Below are positions 24,745-26,903 of a stretch of 26,903 nucleotides of DNA, piece by piece. The stretch is from a virus. A model generated the notes under the pieces. It saw nothing but the letters and a program-made list of their open reading frames with translations. It made no database searches and was not told where the DNA came from. Each line of letters opens with the position of its first letter. The first letter of the stretch is position 1. The translations under genes were made by a program, and so were the position numbers. The stretch is from the IMG/VR virus record IMGVR_UViG_3300008267_000294, positions 1 through 26,903 of that record. One strand, written 5' to 3'.

Positions 24745-26903
24745 TTATGATGAACATCCAAAACATTCAAATTCACTATTCTCAGGTTTTGGTGGTAAAT
24801 TTAAATTTGAATAATCGACCTTTGGTGGTTCGGGTGTAACATTTGGTTTTTTAATCTTTGAAATGTCTACCGCCAGGTGTTTTGCTCCCGTCGAGATTGC
24901 CTTTGTTCTAACATAGTAACAAAGTGTCTTGAGTCCCTTTTCCCATCCATAAAAGTGAGATGATGAAATCTTTGATAGAGTTGGGTTACCCATATAGATA
25001 TTCATTGATTGAGATTGGTCAATGAATGGTGCTCTATCAGCCGCCATTTCAATCAATTCTTTTTGGGAAATTTCCCAAATTGTTTTGTACTTTGGAATTA
25101 AATGTTCAATTCTCTTAACCTTCTTATTATAGTGTCTATCTTCAGGGTCAAGATAATTGTTAAAGTTAATACCCTGAACTGAACCTTCGTTTAGAATAAT
25201 TTCGTTCTTTAAGTCTTCACCCCAAATTCCAATCTTCTCAAAGTCATTAATTAAATACTTGTTAACAATCATAATCTCCCCACCAACAACACGTCTGTTA
25301 AAAATAGCTGAGTGAGCCGGTTCTGTCATCTCATATGAACCTGTAATCTTAGCTGAAGACGCCACTGGCATTTGTGCGGTGAATAATGAATTACAAACAC
25401 CATAATCTTTAACTTCTTCTTTCAGTGAAGTCCAGTTCCATCTTCCTGATAAGTTCTCTTCACTTAGTCCCCACATATCAAATTGGAATACCCCTTCTGA
25501 CATTGGTGAACCATTGAAATAATCGTAGGGTTTGTATTCTCCTGACTTACATAATGAACAACTTTCAGTAATTGCCGCAAAATAAATTGTCTCAAAAATT
25601 TCTTTGTTCAATTTACGAGCTTCTTCAGATGTAAAAATGTAGTCCATCAAGTAAAATACATCGGCAAGTCCTTGGGTTCCAATTGCAATTGCTCTCTGTT
25701 CAAGTCCACCTTTACGTCCTTTCTCAGTAGAGTAATTGTTAATGTCAACAACTTTGTTAAGTGCTCTTACAACTTTACGAGTCTCCTCATATAAAAGTTG
25801 GTGGTCAAAAGTTCCATCTTTAACGAAGTTCTTCAGTACCATTGAAGACAATGTGCAAATAGCAGTTGTGTTCTCATCTGTGTATTGATAAATCTCGTTA
25901 CAAAGATTTGATTGTTTGATTACACCAATGTTTTGGTGGTTCGTCTTTTTGTTAGCATTATCCTTAGAACAAAGGTATGGTACGCCAGTTTCAATTTGTG
26001 ACTCAATTACTTTAGACCAAACCTCTTGTGCTCTTACTTTTTTACCAAGACCAAGTGACACTGCTTTATTATAGTTTTCTTCATACTCGTCTCCGTAAGA
26101 TTCTTGGAGTGCCTTTATACCAGCTTTTTTAATATCATTAGGACAGAACAAATACCAATCATCGTTATTTCTAACGGCTCTCATAAAGTTGTCAGGAATC
26201 CAAAGAGCGGTGAACAAATCCCTTGCTCTAAGTTCCTCAGCACCTGTGTTCTTTTTAATGTCGAGTAAGTCAAAAATATCTTTGTGCCAAGGCTCTAAAT
26301 AAATTGCCGCAGAACCTGGACGACGACCTTGTTGGTTAAAGAATCTAAGTGACTCATTAACAATCTTCAAATACTTTAAAAGTCCTCCCGCAAATCCACC
26401 TGAAGAGGTAATACGACTTTCTTTACTGCGGATATTTGACATAGAAAGTCCAATACCAGCAGCGTCAGATGAATAAGTTGATATGTCTCTCATTGTATTC
26501 AAAAGACCTTCCCTTGAGTCTGCATCGTTATAGTGAAGAACACAAGAAGCAAGTTGTGGGGTCTTTGTACCAGCATTAATCATAATTGGAGTTGCCGGTG
26601 AAATGAGTTGACTTGATAGAGACTTGTAATACTCTACAGCCTGTTCAAACGACTTGGTTACCCAAATTGCGACACGCATGTACATATGTTGGGGTCTTTC
26701 AACTGTTTTGCCATTTGGCAGTTTCAACAAATACATTTCTTGTAATGAACGCCAAGCAAAGTAGTCAAAGTTATAATCGTTATCGTGATTAATCACTTCA
26801 TCGATATTATTTGGACCATAGGAGTTAATCATATTGATGAACTCGTCATTTACTATTCCTTCTTTATGAAGGGTCATCATAGTATTTGAGAAACTTGGGT
26901 CAG
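24745..26903 (-). CDS. nrdA: Ribonucleotide reductase large subunit, class I (5' end outside window)
   Basis: The frame is open to the right edge; translation there reads DPSFSNT before the first internal Met at 26880, so the true N-terminus, with any ATP-cone, is missing. The enzyme reduces ribonucleoside diphosphates to deoxy forms and needs a radical-generating NrdB subunit, not in this window. Counting from the Met at 26880, visible features are the redox Cys C113 (LASCVL), the thiyl-radical loop NLCNE (C327, E329), the second redox Cys C342 (AICTLSS), the phosphate loop PVASSAKITGSYE (505-517), the radical-path Tyr pair Y655-Y656 (TLCYYVRTKA), and the C-terminal shuttle pair C706-x-x-C709. 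Motifs such as ERPQHMYMRV, FAWRSLQEMYLLK, RPGSAAIYLEPWH and FIDQSQSMNIYM place it with the RRM1-like group rather than the E. coli NrdA group. All active residues are present. Phages use it to supply dNTPs. Confidence 0.95.
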   Translation of the reverse strand, partial: DPSFSNTMMTLHKEGIVNDEFINMINSYGPNNIDEVINHDNDYNFDYFAWRSLQEMYLLKLPNGKTVERPQHMYMRVAIWVTKSFEQAVEYYKSLSSQLISPATPIMINAGTKTPQLASCVLHYNDADSREGLLNTMRDISTYSSDAAGIGLSMSNIRSKESRITSSGGFAGGLLKYLKIVNESLRFFNQQGRRPGSAAIYLEPWHKDIFDLLDIKKNTGAEELRARDLFTALWIPDNFMRAVRNNDDWYLFCPNDIKKAGIKALQESYGDEYEENYNKAVSLGLGKKVRAQEVWSKVIESQIETGVPYLCSKDNANKKTNHQNIGVIKQSNLCNEIYQYTDENTTAICTLSSMVLKNFVKDGTFDHQLLYEETRKVVRALNKVVDINNYSTEKGRKGGLEQRAIAIGTQGLADVFYLMDYIFTSEEARKLNKEIFETIYFAAITESCSLCKSGEYKPYDYFNGSPMSEGVFQFDMWGLSEENLSGRWNWTSLKEEVKDYGVCNSLFTAQMPVASSAKITGSYEMTEPAHSAIFNRRVVGGEIMIVNKYLINDFEKIGIWGEDLKNEIILNEGSVQGINFNNYLDPEDRHYNKKVKRIEHLIPKYKTIWEISQKELIEMAADRAPFIDQSQSMNIYMGNPTLSKISSSHFYGWEKGLKTLCYYVRTKAISTGAKHLAVDISKIKKPNVTPEPPKVDYSNLNLPPKPENSEFECFGCSS

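Overview
The window is a densely coded, AT-rich stretch from what looks like a large-genome tailed phage with a contractile (T4-like) tail. All supported genes lie on the minus strand, so they read from the right end of the window to the left. Several signs point to a Bacteroidota (probably flavobacterial) host. The ribonucleotide reductase is of the RRM1-like class I type common in that phylum. One tail protein carries an M43 (cytophagalysin/pappalysin-type) metalloprotease and another carries SprB-like repeats, both typical of Bacteroidota surface proteins. Start codons mostly follow A/T-rich sequence with no Shine-Dalgarno motif. The host is an inference; no host gene, tRNA or attachment site is visible.

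Layout in transcription order. (1) 26903-24745: ribonucleotide reductase large subunit, cut by the window edge at its 5' end, followed by a hairpin terminator with a GAAA loop (24741-24720). (2) 24706-21778: baseplate core, made of a 207-aa phage protein of unknown role, a gp25-like wedge protein and a gp6/Baseplate_J-like wedge protein. (3) 21720-12164: a 2241-aa giant virion protein with a hydrophobic membrane-type segment, then 592-aa and 357-aa proteins of unknown function, with overlapping stop and start codons. (4) 12164-8667: an 853-aa protein with PKD-like and M43 metalloprotease domains and a Pro/Thr linker, then a 303-aa protein starting with TTG. (5) 8665-5729: a 978-aa tail or wedge protein with a gpI-like segment. 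(6) 5725-1: the adhesion end, with a 911-aa SprB-repeat protein, a 321-aa protein with a Pro/Thr linker, and the first 670 residues of a tail fibre that runs off the left edge.

The genes fit one late operon for the baseplate and tail tip. gp25 and gp6 form the conserved wedge, the large middle proteins are probably peripheral baseplate or fibre-dock parts, and the last genes supply receptor-binding and surface-degrading functions. Three of these proteins carry similar Thr-Pro linkers, as if enzyme and binding domains were mounted on flexible arms.

No stretch of 300 bases lacks a gene. The largest gap is 57 bases (21721-21777). I see no tRNA, CRISPR array, insertion sequence, integrase or origin.
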